64,000 bases of DNA from Brachycybe producta (lineage: Eukaryota; Arthropoda; Diplopoda; Playtdesmida; Andrognathidae), in NCBI GenBank assembly GCA_036925085.1, contig JAUPFP010000018.1, forward strand, positions 4,132,885-4,196,884. Direction: 5' to 3'. Numbering within the stretch: the first letter of the stretch is position 1; each line of letters begins with the position of its first letter. A program made the position numbers and the translations under genes. Under the pieces are notes generated by a model, which saw only the letters and a program-made list of their open reading frames with translations, ran no database searches and was not told the origin of the DNA. Below are positions 20,363 to 32,493 of this stretch, one piece after another.

Positions 20363-21000
20363 TGTAACACCCTGTAATTCGTGATCCCGCCAAAACCATA
20401 GCCCGGGGGTAAACAACTCTCAACCGTCCCTCCCTCCCCTCTGACTCATCTATCTGACTCATACTCAAGTGGTGGATTGATACACTTAGGACCATGGTCA
20501 CTTGGACCTGGTTACACCTCGCAGGTGTACACAGGTCCAAGGTATAAAAGGGCCGTGCTCCTCTTTGTAGTTAGTTCTTGTCCTTGCCTTTGTATTACGT
20601 TGATCTTATCCGTACCACAATATGGGCATGAGGACACACCGTTAGTATTTGTACTTCATCTCTGTATTCTGTGTTTCTATACAGGAGATGAATAAAAGCA
20701 TTATAACAAGAAACAGCGTGGTCTTTATGTTTAATTAACCAACTTCTCTTCAGAGGCCGGAGACTACATAAGGCAGTAGGTATACGTCCTGTCGGTGTAC
20801 CGAAAGGGGAAGATGTATATCAGCATCGACCGGAAGAGAGAAGTATGGCCGCCACTCTGCTGCATAGATTTCACCCCTATGCAGAAGGGTGACCACAATC
20901 CGTCTCCATCCAACTCTCTCTACAGCTCGGAACTTCTCCGCGCGGGCACCGCGCGATGCAGAGAAGCAACGAGGTACAGAAAATGTCATCTACAGGTTGG
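20363..21000 (+). mobile_element. Solo LTR (TGTAACACCC family), copy 2
   Basis: Starts TGTAACACCCTG, with AGGTATAAAAGGGCCG as TATA region near 20540 and GATGAATAAAAGC as polyadenylation region near 20690. It matches the LTR at 10.68 kb block for block. No internal region is attached. It looks like a fossil; the right end is approximate. Confidence 0.75.
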
Positions 21001-21039
21001 TAAAACAAAATGGTCGATGTCAAAAGCTCACATATATAT

Positions 21040-21646
21040 TAAGCCCCGTGTATTGTTCAATGTTTCCTTCTTTCATTCTTTGAGTAACGCTGTAAAAACA
21101 AAGACAAAAACCTTGAACCACGTCGGAATTTACATAAATTTAAATGAATAAATGAACCGCTTTTTTTCTTAAGGTCAACTATATGTTGCACTCTCCCCAT
21201 CCAAGAACCCCTTTGATATTAAATTGGAGAGGGGAAATGGATGGAAAGTGTAGAGGGGGAGAGAGAAACATGGAGGGGAGAGAAAGAAACGTGGAGGGGA
21301 AAAAGGGGGAGGAGGAAACTGAAATTGAAATGAAAGGAGTAAAAAAAGGAACAAACAACGCGCAGGCACACACCAGAGAAAATGAAAAGCTCATTTTCTC
21401 TTTCCAATATAAAAAGGGGAGGGGATAATACTGTAGTAGCAAAATTAAACTAAAAATTATCACAGGCAATTGTGCAGAGCATTAGAATTTCTTTTGCTCC
21501 GCCCTTTTATGAACGTCATCAATTTCTAATTGGTTTGTTACTTGGTCTGATGTCATAAAAGGGCGGAGGAAAAAAAATTATAATGCTGGGCATAATTGCC
21601 TGTGAATTTGGCTACCGTCATTTATGATGGATTACCCCACTAGTTA
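21040..21646 (+). mobile_element. Helitron-like element C, copy 5, with MITE E-type palindrome
   Basis: Carries the same body as copy 2 in the same orientation (AGGTCAACTATATGTTGCAC, GAGAGGGG tracts, a GCTCCGCCCTTTTATGAACG palindrome) and ends TCATTTATGATGGATTACCCCACTAG near 21.64 kb. The terminal hairpin is slightly decayed. Confidence 0.6.
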
Positions 21647-22206
21647 TGTCATATTTTATTTGCTCTCCAAAAAGTTACCATATAATATCTCACTTATATG
21701 AAAATAAATGTTCTAATAATTATTACTGATAACATTCTTTTTAATATTTTCACAAACATGATTTCTTCAGCAAGCAACCTTTTTCTTAGCTACACAACAA
21801 GTACGTATTTCTTGACTGGATTAAAGCAGAGATTAAAAGTTTATTATTTATAAACATATTTGGAATCTCCAACAATAAAGAAAAGTTTAGAAATTTACAG
21901 TATATATTACTACGTTACTTTCTAATAATATAATTTGGTCAATGGCCAGTACATTTACGTAAAATGAATTTAAAATAATCTGATTATCGCTTTCTTATTA
22001 GTCAAAGTTCACATCAGCTCATATATGCAACGCAAAGAGGACCACCTCTGCTCTATAACTGTAAACAATTCACTACACAACTTAGAACCATAACCATGAA
22101 CCCATATGATGATGATAAAAACCAGTTACCAATATCATTATAATTATAATTAAAATTATAATGACCTACAATCACGAGTTCGTTCCATTTCTGTCTTACA
22201 AACTGG
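21647..22206. other. AT-rich spacer with no recognised feature
   Basis: No coding segment, repeat family or RNA gene seen. Confidence 0.4.
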
Positions 22207-22214
22207 GTGAAATA

Positions 22215-23303
22215 CAGTGGTGGATTTAGGTTTTGTTGCGTGGGGGGGTGGCAAAGTGAATTGTGGAGGGGGGCGGCAAAGTGAATTGCAAAGGGGCGCC
22301 GTGCTGACAAATTTACTAATTTAGTAAATTAATTCTAATGGCAGTAATTTATATATTATTATAATTTAGTATGAAAACAATTAATAATCGCACGGTGACC
22401 ATACGAAGAAGATTCGAGTTACAGAAAGAGTCGGATGGAGATCGATTGTGATCATCTTTCTGCGCATGGGTGTAGTCTTCACAGAAGGATGGTGACCATC
22501 TCTCCTGGTCGACACTGATGTACATCTTCCTGTTGTTACCAAAGATGGTGTAGCTCCTCCAGGATCTGTATGTCTCCTTGCCTTGTGGTGTCTCCAGCTT
22601 GCCTGGAGAAGGATTAGTTTCCAGACAGATAGACAACGCAGTTTCTCATTGTAACGCTTTATTCATTCTTTCTCAGAAACATCAAGAGTACAAGAATGGA
22701 TTGTTATATTAAAGGTGCGTCCTCGGGCCCATGATGTGGTACGGATATAGAAATCAATCGTAATACAAAAAAAGTTGAGCAAGTAAGGACGATGAACAAA
22801 GAGGAACACGGTCCTTTTATACCTTGGACCTGTGTACACCTATGAGGTGTATCCAGGTCCAAGTGACCATGGTCCTGAGAGTATCAATCCACCACTTCGA
22901 TATGAGTCAGAAGTATGAGTAAGAGAGGGAGGGAGGGACAAGCAGGCGTTGTTTACCCCCCAGGCTATGGTTTTGGCGGGATCGGGAGTTACTGGGTGTT
23001 ACACTAGAATGACTAACTTTACTAGCATTAGCCCACTGGTAACTTCCATGAGCATGCTATCGTTTTACATAGGAAAGTGATTGCAGAGTCGCATTAGCAG
23101 CACCACCTATTGATAACCAATGGAAGCTGCCCATGAGATGTTCACTATAGGAGCCATAGGAAGTCACCAGAAATAAAATATTTTTTGAATTTTTGTTTGA
23201 GGACGATCATGTAGTTTGATATTTCCGTCCAGGGGCGCCAAACTTTTGGCAGAGGGGTTGGGGGCCCCCGCCACACCCATGCTCATAGCTGAATCCACCA
23301 CTG
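22215..23303. mobile_element. hAT-like element with 8-bp target duplication, carrying a solo LTR
   Basis: Ends CAGTGGTGGATTTAGG and TGAATCCACCACTG are inverted. GTGAAATA (22207-22214) and GTGAAATG (23304-23311) flank it, a 7/8 match to an 8-bp duplication as made by hAT transposases. No transposase ORF survives. An LTR occupies about 22376-23003. Confidence 0.75.
22376..23003 (-). mobile_element. Solo LTR (TGTAACACCC family), copy 3, minus strand
   Basis: In reverse it starts TGTAACACCCAGTAACTCCC at 23003 and carries the same TATA (near 22825) and polyadenylation (near 22655) regions as the other copies. It lies inside the hAT-like element, so it is younger than that insertion. Confidence 0.75.
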
Positions 23304-23404
23304 GTGAAATGCTACATTTCTTATTACATCCTCCAAAGGAACCTTTAAAGTGTTGAAGAGTGGTGCTCTGCGTGGCATCAATAACTAAATTTGACTAAAT
23401 GCAA

Positions 23405-23600
23405 CGTTATGCGAGTCTCTCGAAAGCGTGGGTGGATGTTCAGCTAACCCATGTTGATAAATTCAAATATCTTCGCTTAATGTTATGGTTGGAAAGAACA
23501 CATAACCAATGCAGTCAGTAAAGCTGTCAGTCAGAAAGCTCAAGTTGCGTTTTCTTAAATGTTCAGACCATATAATTTTCAACTTTTTTTTTAAACACCC
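23405..23600 (+). mobile_element. CR1-like LINE scrap
   Basis: Text around 23440-23535 (CCCATGTTGATAAATTCAAATA, AACACATAACCAATGCAGTC) matches, in reverse, the CR1-like piece at 6.65-6.75 kb. Short and decayed. Confidence 0.55.
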
Positions 23601-24065
23601 TAATTGTGTTAGAGTAGGTTTATACTCCAAACTTTGCTACGATTTGCAAGCTTTGATCTTCTGTAAAATTAGCTCCCCAAAGCTTAGCTTGTTCACACAT
23701 ACATGTGGTCTTGCAAAGTTTACCCTATTTTATGACCTTTATATCCTATAAAACAGATACACAAAACAATAGAACCCTTCCCCTTCTGGAAGAAAAAAGG
23801 TGTGACTTATTCACCCCTTTTCTGTATTCGTTTCCTGATTGGTGCTTTGAGTTGCTAAGCTTTGAAAAGTTGAATAATTTCAAAGCTAGCTTCATGCTCT
23901 GGCGAAGGCAAAAACCTGAAGCTCTGACGTCATTTTTGAAGCTTCGCAGGCTGCTTTGCCGCTTAGCAAGAGAGTATAAACCAACCCTTACTGTATAATC
24001 TGTGTAACTTGAAGCTTCCACAAATGATTAGGCGTAAATCTAAATAAATACAGTACTATGTGAAA

Positions 24066-24300
24066 ATTTTATTTGAGTCATTGCACAACATTTCCCTTTA
24101 TGTTGCCATTTTTCACACGGTGTTTCTATAGCCTTTTTTAAGTCACTTAAAATAATTTCACAATCATTATCAGAAGTCATCTTATGATCAATTATTGTGC
24201 TATCAGCAAACAAATTGCAATCACTGCTAATTTTACTTCTGAGGTAACAGTAATGGACCTAATAAAATATCTAGGGAAACCCCTAATATAAAAGATTCCA
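24066..24300 (-). mobile_element. CR1-like LINE scrap, minus strand
   Basis: Plus-strand text TATCAGCAAACAAATTGCAA and CACAATCATTATCAGAAGTC parallels the CR1-like copy at 36.83-36.92 kb, which encodes the catalytic palm. The frame is lost. Confidence 0.6.
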
Positions 24301-24423
24301 TAATTCAATATGTGCCGACATACTGAACTATCGATAAGTTAAGTTTTTCTTTTTGATAAGAGTTATCGATAAAAAAAATTTCGATATCGCCCATCACTAT
24401 AATCGTTTAACTCTGACTCGGCT

Positions 24424-25058
24424 TTAAGAGGCTACACATCATTAAATTACTTCGAAAAAATGTTAATTTTTAAAATACACAGTCGCCGCAGTATGTTTAT
24501 TTTTCATATTTAAAGTTGTCCAATATTATTAAGTTTTCAAAGTGCGATGTGCACCTTAAATATATGCTGATCGAGTGATACAAATTGACAAACAATTTGT
24601 AAGTGCGGTTCTATTTTTAAAAACTATTTCAAAATCGCGAATTTCTAACTCGTAGGTTAAACTCCATTGTGTACGCGCTCGTAAACAAAAACATCCATTA
24701 AAATGCTCGTAAAAATAATTTAAAAAAAAAAAAAAAAAAAAGCAGCCCTTGCGCCAATATGTTGGCTTACCTGTGGTTTAATTGTGGTTTTTAAAAATTA
24801 TTTTTAGGTATTTTTACGAGCATTTTAATTATTTAGGCGTACTCAATGGAGTTTAACATAAAAGTTAGAAATTCACCATTTTGACATCGTTTTTAAAAAT
24901 ATAACCGCACTTACCAATTTTTTGTCATTCTATCAATCGATCAGCATATACATTTAAGGTGCACATTGCACTTTGAAAACTTAATATTGGACAACTTTAA
25001 ATATTAAAAATGAACATAGTGCCATAAGGCGAAGTAATTTTCTGATGTAGCCTCTTAA
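24424..25058. mobile_element. Fold-back element A, copy 5
   Basis: Ends TTAAGAGGCTACACATC and GATGTAGCCTCTTAA with TTAA on both sides. One outer arm segment is shortened relative to copy 2. The loop keeps a CGCCAATATGTTGGCTTACC block. Confidence 0.8.
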
Positions 25059-25721
25059 GATAATATATAATTAATTAATTATTCATCCATTTATTACTTA
25101 CTGCCACTCAGAAGAGTCTTCCTAAAAGATTTCGGTACGAGGCATACATCCATTATATTATCTGAGCACTACAGATGCAACCCAAAATAGAAATTCCTCC
25201 TCACAAAGGACGTTTGTGCCCAATGAAGACGTTACCAAAGATTATTTGTTCACTTTGTCCGACCAGAGGATTATTATCCACCCACATACATTGTTACAGA
25301 CATGCTGGTCACTTCAACATCCTCAATATTGAATTGTTTCACGATATCGCTACTTTGAACGAAATAATTCTCAAATGAAGTGGTTCAACCTCACAACAAA
25401 ATTTTCCTTTCATCATTAGTTCAAAGGTCGTTACAGTACAGAGTGGCATTCCTGCCACTCTTAACTGCACTCGTTGACACATTGCAGTACAAGGAATTGA
25501 AATTGATTTTGCGAGTTTGTGAACACATGCAAGTCAAGACGCCCCTTCAGTCTGAAGTAGGCCATCATAGATAGATCCCCTTATCTTGACTATCTATCTT
25601 GAAATTGACCCTAAGGTCAATGAAATTTTTTTTTACTAAGATTCAGGAACTGATAGAAACTACACTCAATGCAAAAACTCCAAAGTTTTGAATACAAATC
25701 GCATTGGAATGAAAAATTTTC
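25059..25721. other. Spacer between two fold-back copies, possible decayed coding DNA
   Basis: Composition rises in GC between about 25150 and 25570 and two adjacent open stretches exist (25175-25378, 25380-25574). I do not recognise a protein family in either strand, so no gene is called. Confidence 0.35.
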
Positions 25722-26481
25722 TTAAGAGGGTACATCGCAAAATTACTTCCAAAAAATCTCCGCAAAAAACGTTAGCATCATTTTTCTAGAAAAAAAATGT
25801 TAATTTTTAAACTACACAATCGCGGACTCGCAGCAATATGTTTATTTTTCATATTTAAAGTTGTCTAGTATTAAGTTTTCACAGTGTAATATGTGCACCT
25901 TAAATATATGTGTGGTTATATTTTTAAAAACTATTTCAAAATCGCGAATTTCTAACTCTTATGTTAAACTCCATTGAGTACGCGCTCGTAAGAAAAAAAA
26001 AACTAATAAAAATGCTTGTAAAAATACCTAGAACTTTAAAAAAACCACAAGTAAACCACAATGAAGCCAACACAGTAGCACACGTGCTAACTTTTTTCTG
26101 TTTTTTTAAAATTACTTTTACGTATTTTTTCAAGCATTTTAATGGATGTTTTTTTTTCTTTCTTATTTGGGCGTACTCAATGGAGTTTAACATAAGAGAA
26201 ATTCGCGATTTTGAAATAGTTTCTTTAAAAAGATAACCGCACTTAGCAATTTTTTGTCATTCTATCACTCGATCAGCATATATTTAAGCACGGTGCACAT
26301 TGTACTTCAAAAACTTAATATTGGACAACTTTAAATATGAAAAATAAACACGCTGCCGCGACTGTGTATTTTAAAAATTAACATTTTTTCTTTAACATTG
26401 GGTCTATGGGCTCAATAGGAAAACGATGCTAGCGCTCTTTGCGGAGATTTTTCGAAGTAATTTTGTGATGTAGCCTCTTAA
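25722..26481. mobile_element. Fold-back element A, copy 6 (complete)
   Basis: Ends TTAAGAGGGTACATCGC and GATGTAGCCTCTTAA; the arms are long and the loop is A-rich. It is close to full length. Confidence 0.85.
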
Positions 26482-27990
26482 GTTTTTAAATGTTTGGATT
26501 CACATTGAGGTCTCTGTCGTTTAATTTTTTTTAGAACTAAATGTAAATTCTAACTTTTGCACGTGTTTATTGTGTGTTTGGTGTTTGTGCCCCAAAAAAA
26601 AAGATTTGCACATTTGTACAGAGCTTGACTAGATCTTTCCAAAAAAAAAGTTATAGTTTATTCCAATTGGGCCCAAATTTTATTTTAACCAATCACTGGC
26701 AATCAGATGTCTGTGCCCTGAGAATCCGACTTGTGGATTCTCAGGGTATATAAAGTGATATTTTTTCTATTTGAGATCGATTTCTAAAATACCGAACCTA
26801 TGCCCAATTTTGGCTAGGTTCTTTGTATTATTATTTTGAAGTTTATATTTCTAATCATAACAAGTTCTATTTCGCTTATTACTTTTATATGTGGAATAAA
26901 TCCTGGATTTTATTTAACTTTAACAGTGGTGATTTTATTCATTTAATCGAATCATTTCGCGATTGTGCCATTTCATCATTGAGTTGCAGCTCTTCACCAA
27001 ATGGGATACTTCAAGTCCTCCAACAGGTGCAAACCTGCAATGAAGTTCGTAAGTATATTCGCATTCTCTTTAAGGGTAGATTTATGGAAAAAAAGTACGA
27101 GAAGTACAGAGACAAAATATCCTCAAAATTGTGAGTCTTTGCAAAGAGACTAGTGAGGACAATAAAATAGACGTTATATTGGTCTAGTCCTCCCGGACCG
27201 ATAGAATTGGTGACCTAGCCAATCACCTTTAACACGAATGCAAACTCGCTTGTATCACTTTAAAAGAGCAGACTATCCGTGGAAAAAGGTCCGTGTCACA
27301 ATATGTAAGTTTGTCCTTCAGCTGACCAAAACGTGGCTCACCTCCATATTCATTCAATAAATCTACTTTATCCACTCGACTGGGTTTTGTCTCGTTTTTT
27401 TGTGGGGGGGGGGGTTATTTGGGGTCATTGGGACTACTTATGGGCTGCGATATTTGGCAACATTTAATCGCCTGTGGTCCATCCATCTTGTTTTGCCAAC
27501 ATTCAGCTGCCTAATCTGGCGGGGGACTCTAGTTCGTGTGGTCATTTGGTAGTTCACCAGAGGACACAACCGGCTTGTGTTCCCGCCCAGTAGAGGAGTT
27601 CAATGCGGTAAAAAATGAACGACATTTGTCCGGCTCAAATTGGGTCATGGCAGTTCATCTTTTCACAACATCTTCTCAGAGTACTCTAAGAAAAGCACAC
27701 ATAGCAACCTGTAGGTTGGCTATTTTTGAATGACATTTTGTGTCCCTTGGAGGCCCAAGTGACGTACTTCCACCTCTTTTCCTCACTCCCTAAGACAACA
27801 AAGTAACATCCTGGTTCAGGTATCGGCAGATGAATACCCGTTGATGCACAGTCATGGGGACATGGGTGCACATGTGAAGGTGTACACAGGCCCTAGGTAT
27901 AAAAGCCCGTGCTTCGATATATTCTGAGTCCATTCTCTGATATCGAAACATGAAATAAATCATATTATGGTCCGGTGGCTAACAGTGGAT
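26482..27990. other. Unassigned region with promoter-like pieces
   Basis: A short perfect hairpin (CCCTGAGAATCC ... GGATTCTCAGGG, 26716-26746) is followed at once by TATATAAAG. A second TATA-like AGGTATAAAAGCCCG near 27896 with AATAAA near 27954 resembles the U3/R part of the TGTAACACCC LTR family, so a diverged LTR is likely around 27.74-27.99 kb. No gene was identified. Confidence 0.35.
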
Positions 27991-28450
27991 AGCTAGGCTT
28001 GGTTGCGCTCCCCCGGGCTGCTTAGAATGTTGTGCTCCCTTTAAGTCCCCCTCCCCTTAGCCTCATAGTGGGGGGTGCTATTTTGATGAAGGGCGGATCA
28101 GTAGTAACAGTCAGAAGGTTAGGTTTAGTAAAATGACGCTTGTTGCAGGAGGCCTGGAAGGGTGCAGCCCCCCATTTTTTTTAGTTATTACATCAAATTT
28201 GTCTTTTTTCCCCGACCACTCCTCCCATTGAACAAATTAGGGAACAGTCGGAACAATGGACTAATTTGATTTAATAATTCTTAAAAAAAAAAGTCGGGGT
28301 CTGCACCCCCTAGACCCCCTGCAACATCTTAATTTTACTAAACCAAACCTTCGGACTGTTCCTACTATTTTCATTTCGTTTTTTGTACCCACAAACCTCC
28401 TGCGCTCCCTCCTGCAGTTGCGGGTCTGGCGGTTCTATAGCTACTCTGTC
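27976..28450. mobile_element. Diverged hAT-like element F, copy 1
   Basis: Left end TAGCTAGGCTTGGTTGCGC and right end GTTGCGGGTCTGGCGGTTCTATAGC match element F at 30.74-31.23 kb, as do the inner GATCAGTAGTAACAG and GAACAAATTAGGGAACAGTC blocks. Ends are decayed and no duplication can be read. Confidence 0.6.
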
Positions 28451-29135
28451 TTGTTGCCTCTCCATGATTGTATGCAATAAAATAAGTACATCAACAATCT
28501 ACATTCGTCTCGCCTGTCTACCTTATTCTTTTCCAGCATCATCGTCACAACGGAATACGAAAGAGAGCTACCCCGGCACCATTAGGACTCAGGTTGTATA
28601 TCACTCTCTCTCTCTCTCTTAGTGAACAGCAGTATCTGCTCTAACTTAGAGAGTTTACACCTGAGGCCCGTAACAAGAGCTCTACATTGTTACATATTTT
28701 ATTTTACAAAATGGCTACATATTGTTTTAAGTGAAGATGAAGCAGGCCTTCCCACTCTTGAATTTATGACCAATGCTAGAATTGAAGATCGTCAATAAAA
28801 AATGCAATGTAGCTGAGTTTTTTCAACAAAAACCTTCCATTATTTTACCAAAATAGATGCATTACTTACTAGGGTGTCCCCCGAAAGAAAGAAAAGTTTA
28901 AAAATATAGTCTGAACATTTAAAAAAAAAAATTACTTTTGATAATATAATATCACCTGTAAAATCGCAGGTCATTTAATGAAATAAAATTGGAGGTTTCC
29001 CAAAAACTTTGAAGTTGTCACCCATAAAGGTTTATAGCTGTGCAAAAAAGCAGTCGAAAGTGGGACGGATTAAAAGGATGAACCGATGAACGGGATGAAC
29101 AGAATCACACAAGATGAACATTTGGGGGTAACTCT
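28451..29135. other. Spacer with a CT microsatellite, no gene seen
   Basis: Contains (CT)n at about 28602-28618 and otherwise AT-rich sequence without a recognised feature. Confidence 0.35.
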
Positions 29136-29139
29136 AAAA

Positions 29140-29343
29140 TAGAGACCTACATTGAATAAAAATTTGAAGCCCAGCCCAGCCCATGAGACTTTATGCTGGG
29201 CGCAGCCCACCAGGCCCATAAAGCCCATGAGGCCCACGAAGCCAACAAAACCCACCAGGCCCACGGGCTTTTAACATAAATGCCGATCCAAGCCCAGCCC
29301 AGCCCAAAAGCCCACCATCGCATGGGCTTTTGTGTAGGTCTCT
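29140..29343. repeat. Element J with GGCCCA minisatellite core
   Basis: Inverted ends AGAGACCTACA and TGTAGGTCTCT enclose GC-rich 9-bp variants such as GCCCACCAG, GCCCATAAA and GCCAACAAA. A second, partial copy lies at 29.55-29.70 kb. Confidence 0.6.
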
Positions 29344-29547
29344 AATTTCCACACTAAATGGTTCACAAGTTCAAGTGCTTACCAAGAAAAGAAACTGCCC
29401 CATTAACAGCTTTAATATGTTTATTTTATTGATTGGTCAGTGAGGAATATGTTATACTTTTATTAATGTGTGAAATAATATATGTGGTTCAGTTCTATAC
29501 ATTTGTAAAGAACCCCATGAGAGAAATGATGAAACGCCTTCCAAACC

Positions 29548-29705
29548 CGTCAGGCCCACAAAGCCGACGAAGCCCACCAGGCCCACAAAGCCAACGAAGC
29601 CCACCAGGCCCACAAAGCCAACGAAGACCACCAGGCCCATGGGCCTTTAATATAAAAATGCCGGCCACAAAAGCACACCGGCCCATAGGCTTTATGTAGG
29701 TCTCT
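29548..29705. repeat. Element J, second copy (partial): GGCCCACAAAGCC minisatellite
   Basis: About four 27-bp units of the type AGGCCCACAAAGCCAACGAA, ending in the family terminus ATGTAGGTCTCTA. The matching left terminus is absent. Confidence 0.65.
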
Positions 29706-29709
29706 ACTC

Positions 29710-30517
29710 TAAAACATCCCCGAAACTGAATTGCTCATAGAATTTGATAAACACTATACTTTTTTATACATCGGTTATTAAGGTGGGTCTACGTTTAATT
29801 GCCGCACTTTCTATGACGGATACTGATTAGTCAGTATCATCCTACAGACGTTTAGCCCGTCCCGAATAAACTGCAATGAAATGCACCGATTTCCAGCTAA
29901 AATCCAGGGTTGCAACAAATCATAAAACATCAAAAATATTTCCAAATGACAACGACAATCACAAAAATCAATCCAACCATATATATTATATCTCAAACAG
30001 ATATCTAGCAAGTAATTGCTAAAAAAATGGGGATATATTCATATTTTATAAGCTAATTGTGGTTCAATCTTTTTCTTTTACCTGAATCCTTGCAGCTTAT
30101 GAGCTGAACAGGGTTCTCTTCTTGGACAACACTTGTAACCATTTCGATCGACGTTTAACAAAACAGCAAACTTGAAATTTTCTTTTCCTGGTGAATAAAC
30201 CGATTTCCGTGTTTCTTTTCTTTGACACACCAATATCCAGTGAAAACCGTTTACGCACACAACTTTTCTGTGTTTTTTTCTAGTAATTACTTGAGTAACA
30301 AATGGGAAGAAACGATATAAATACTATTATTTTAATTTACTATATTAACGTTTTTTACTGAGATATTGTGAGTCCTCTGATGCACAACCAAAGCATTTTT
30401 GTTTTAAAATTCTATTCATCTTTATATGAGCAACCTTTTTATAAGTTTTTTTTTAATTTAAACGTTTGTCGGATTATATTTGTAAATGTTATAATAGTTT
30501 TGAGCGGATGCCAAAAT
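29710..30517. other. Spacer with no recognised feature
   Basis: AT-rich, no shared repeat and no coding segment that I can support. Confidence 0.35.
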
Positions 30518-31504
30518 CTACGGAGCCCTGTAAAGGACAGGCCAGAATTTGTTTAAAAAATCTCGATATTTCGACTTTAATCTCGAAATATCGACTTTTT
30601 TCCAAAATCTCGACATTTCGACTTTAATCTCGACATGTCACATTTAATCTCTTTTATTCGGTCATGTTAATTATGCCATGTTGTGCGCACCATATACTCT
30701 AATAATTAAATTATTGCTGCTACAAGAGGGTGCTTGCCAGTGGCGTAGCTAGGCTTGGTTGCGCCCCCACCCGGATGCTTAAAACGGGGGGGGGGGGGTG
30801 CGATTTTGATGAACGGCTGATCAGTAGTAACAGGCGGAAGTTTAGGTTTAGTAAAATGAAGCTTGTTGCAGAGGGCCTGGGGCGCAGTCCCCCAGTTTAC
30901 ATCATCAAGTTTGTCCATTTTTCCGATCGATCCTCCCATTGAACAAATTAGGGAACAGTCGGAACAATGGACTAATTTGATTTAATAATTCTTAAAAAAA
31001 AAAGTCGGGGTCTGCGCACCCCAGACCCCCTGTTCGAACCGTTGTTTGGACCGTTCCGCTGTTCATCAAAATAGCACCCCCTAAAAAAATTCTATGCACA
31101 ATAAACGAAATGAAAGTCGATTTATTCAATTATTTTTGAAAATAACTCAACTTTCATTTCGCTTTTTGTGCCTTCAAACCTCCTGCGCCCCACCCCGCAG
31201 TTGCGGGTCTGGTGGTTCTCTAGCTACGCCCCTGGTGCTTGCAATAATTTCATTATTCGAGTATGGTGCGCACAACATGGCATAATTAACATGGCCGAAT
31301 ACGAGATTAAAAGTCGGATTGTCGAGATTAAAGTCGAAATTTCGAAATTCTGGAAAAGGTCGAAATTTCGAGATTCTGGAAAAAATCGAAATTTCGAGAT
31401 TAAAGTCGAAATGTCGAGATTAAAGTCGAAATGTTGAGATTCTGAAAAAAGTGGAAATGTCGAGATTTTAAAAAAAATCTGGCCTGTCCTTTACAGGTCT
31501 CCGT
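30518..31504. mobile_element. Fold-back MITE D, copy 2, carrying a hAT-like insertion
   Basis: Outer ends TACGGAGCCCTGTAAAGG and CCTTTACAGGTCTCCGTA are inverted. Arms contain repeated TCGACTTTAATCTCGA blocks and the GTTAATTATGCCATGTTG hairpin half. The centre is interrupted at 30738-31234. Confidence 0.8.
30738..31234. mobile_element. hAT-like element F, copy 2, with perfect 8-bp target duplication
   Basis: Ends CAGTGGCGTAGCTAGG and TAGCTACGCCCCTG are inverted, and GTGCTTGC flanks it on both sides (30730-30737 and 31235-31242). TIR sequence and 8-bp duplication both fit hAT. At 497 bp with no ORF it is non-autonomous. Confidence 0.85.
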
Positions 31505-31968
31505 AAAAATCAACTGGTGGCTCATTTTTTTTAGAATTTCATTTCATAAATTCTCTTGTGGAACAACAACATTTGTGTACATTTTTACAAAATATATATT
31601 CACTCAACGTCCTGAAAGAGATTACCGTATAATGTTTTTACAACAGAAATCATTTGTATATTCTAAACTATTGTTATTTTGAAAAAGAAAAAAAAAGCAC
31701 GTTCATAAATATAAAACCGGTTTTGTATGGAGACAATTAATTAGTCAAACCTCCTCTTAACACTTTTAAAATAAAAAAAATGTATGAAAGCCATTCAATT
31801 TAGCTCACTCAGAGAAAGAGAGGGAGGTAAAATGACGCAAAATTCTTTGCCAGAAGTCGACCTTCTATAACAGCCTACTTTTTTATCAATTTTATTCAAG
31901 AATTAACGAGCCAACGCGCCCGTTGTAAATGCAAGGATACGATTGCTCAATGCCATTAGTCAAAGGCG
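31505..31968. other. Spacer with no recognised feature
   Basis: Nothing coding and no repeat shared with the window. Confidence 0.35.
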
Positions 31969-31977
31969 TTTGAAAAC

Positions 31978-32183
31978 ACAGGCAATTAGAAATCGAGACA
32001 TACAGAAGTTGGCTCCGCCCTTTTTATGACGACCGGCAACTTCTAATTGGTTTGTTGTGTGGTTCGACGTTGAAAAGGGCGGAGCATGTGACGTCAGACT
32101 ACATAACCAACCAATTAGAAGTTGCCAGTCGTCATAAAAAGGGCGGAGCCAACTTCTGTATGTCCCGATTTCTAATTGCCTCT
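31978..32183. mobile_element. Palindromic MITE E with 9-bp target duplication
   Basis: Almost the entire 206 bp folds on itself: AGGCAATTAGAAATCG mirrors CGATTTCTAATTGCCT, and GGCTCCGCCCTTTTTATGAC is mirrored further in. TTTGAAAAC flanks both sides (31969-31977, 32184-32192). The centre holds TGACGTCA. Duplication length fits a Mutator-like origin. Confidence 0.85.
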
Positions 32184-32206
32184 TTTGAAAACGTCGTGCA
32201 GTTTGT

Positions 32207-32493
32207 TTAATGAGGCTACATCGAAAAATTACTTCAAAAAATCTCCGCAAAGAGCGCTAGCATCGTTTTCCTTATCGTAAAAATACCTAAAAATAATTTT
32301 AAACAAGGAATTCAAGGAACCCTATAACCTCCATTGCTTTAATATGTGCTTTCATATATCAAATAACAAACTTTCTTTCAATGTTACATGTGTACGCACA
32401 TGTACACGTGCGCGCATGTGTACGCACATGTACAGAAAAAAATATCAAGAAAAACATCAGCACGTGCGCCAATGTGTTGGCTTCACTGTGGTT
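32207..32493. mobile_element. Fold-back element A, copy 7 (left arm and loop)
   Basis: TTAATGAGGCTACATC opens the left arm, which runs to about 32310. Unrelated sequence follows, then the loop motif CACGTGCGCCAATGTGTTGG at 32460-32479, where TIR element B begins. The right arm is missing. Confidence 0.65.
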
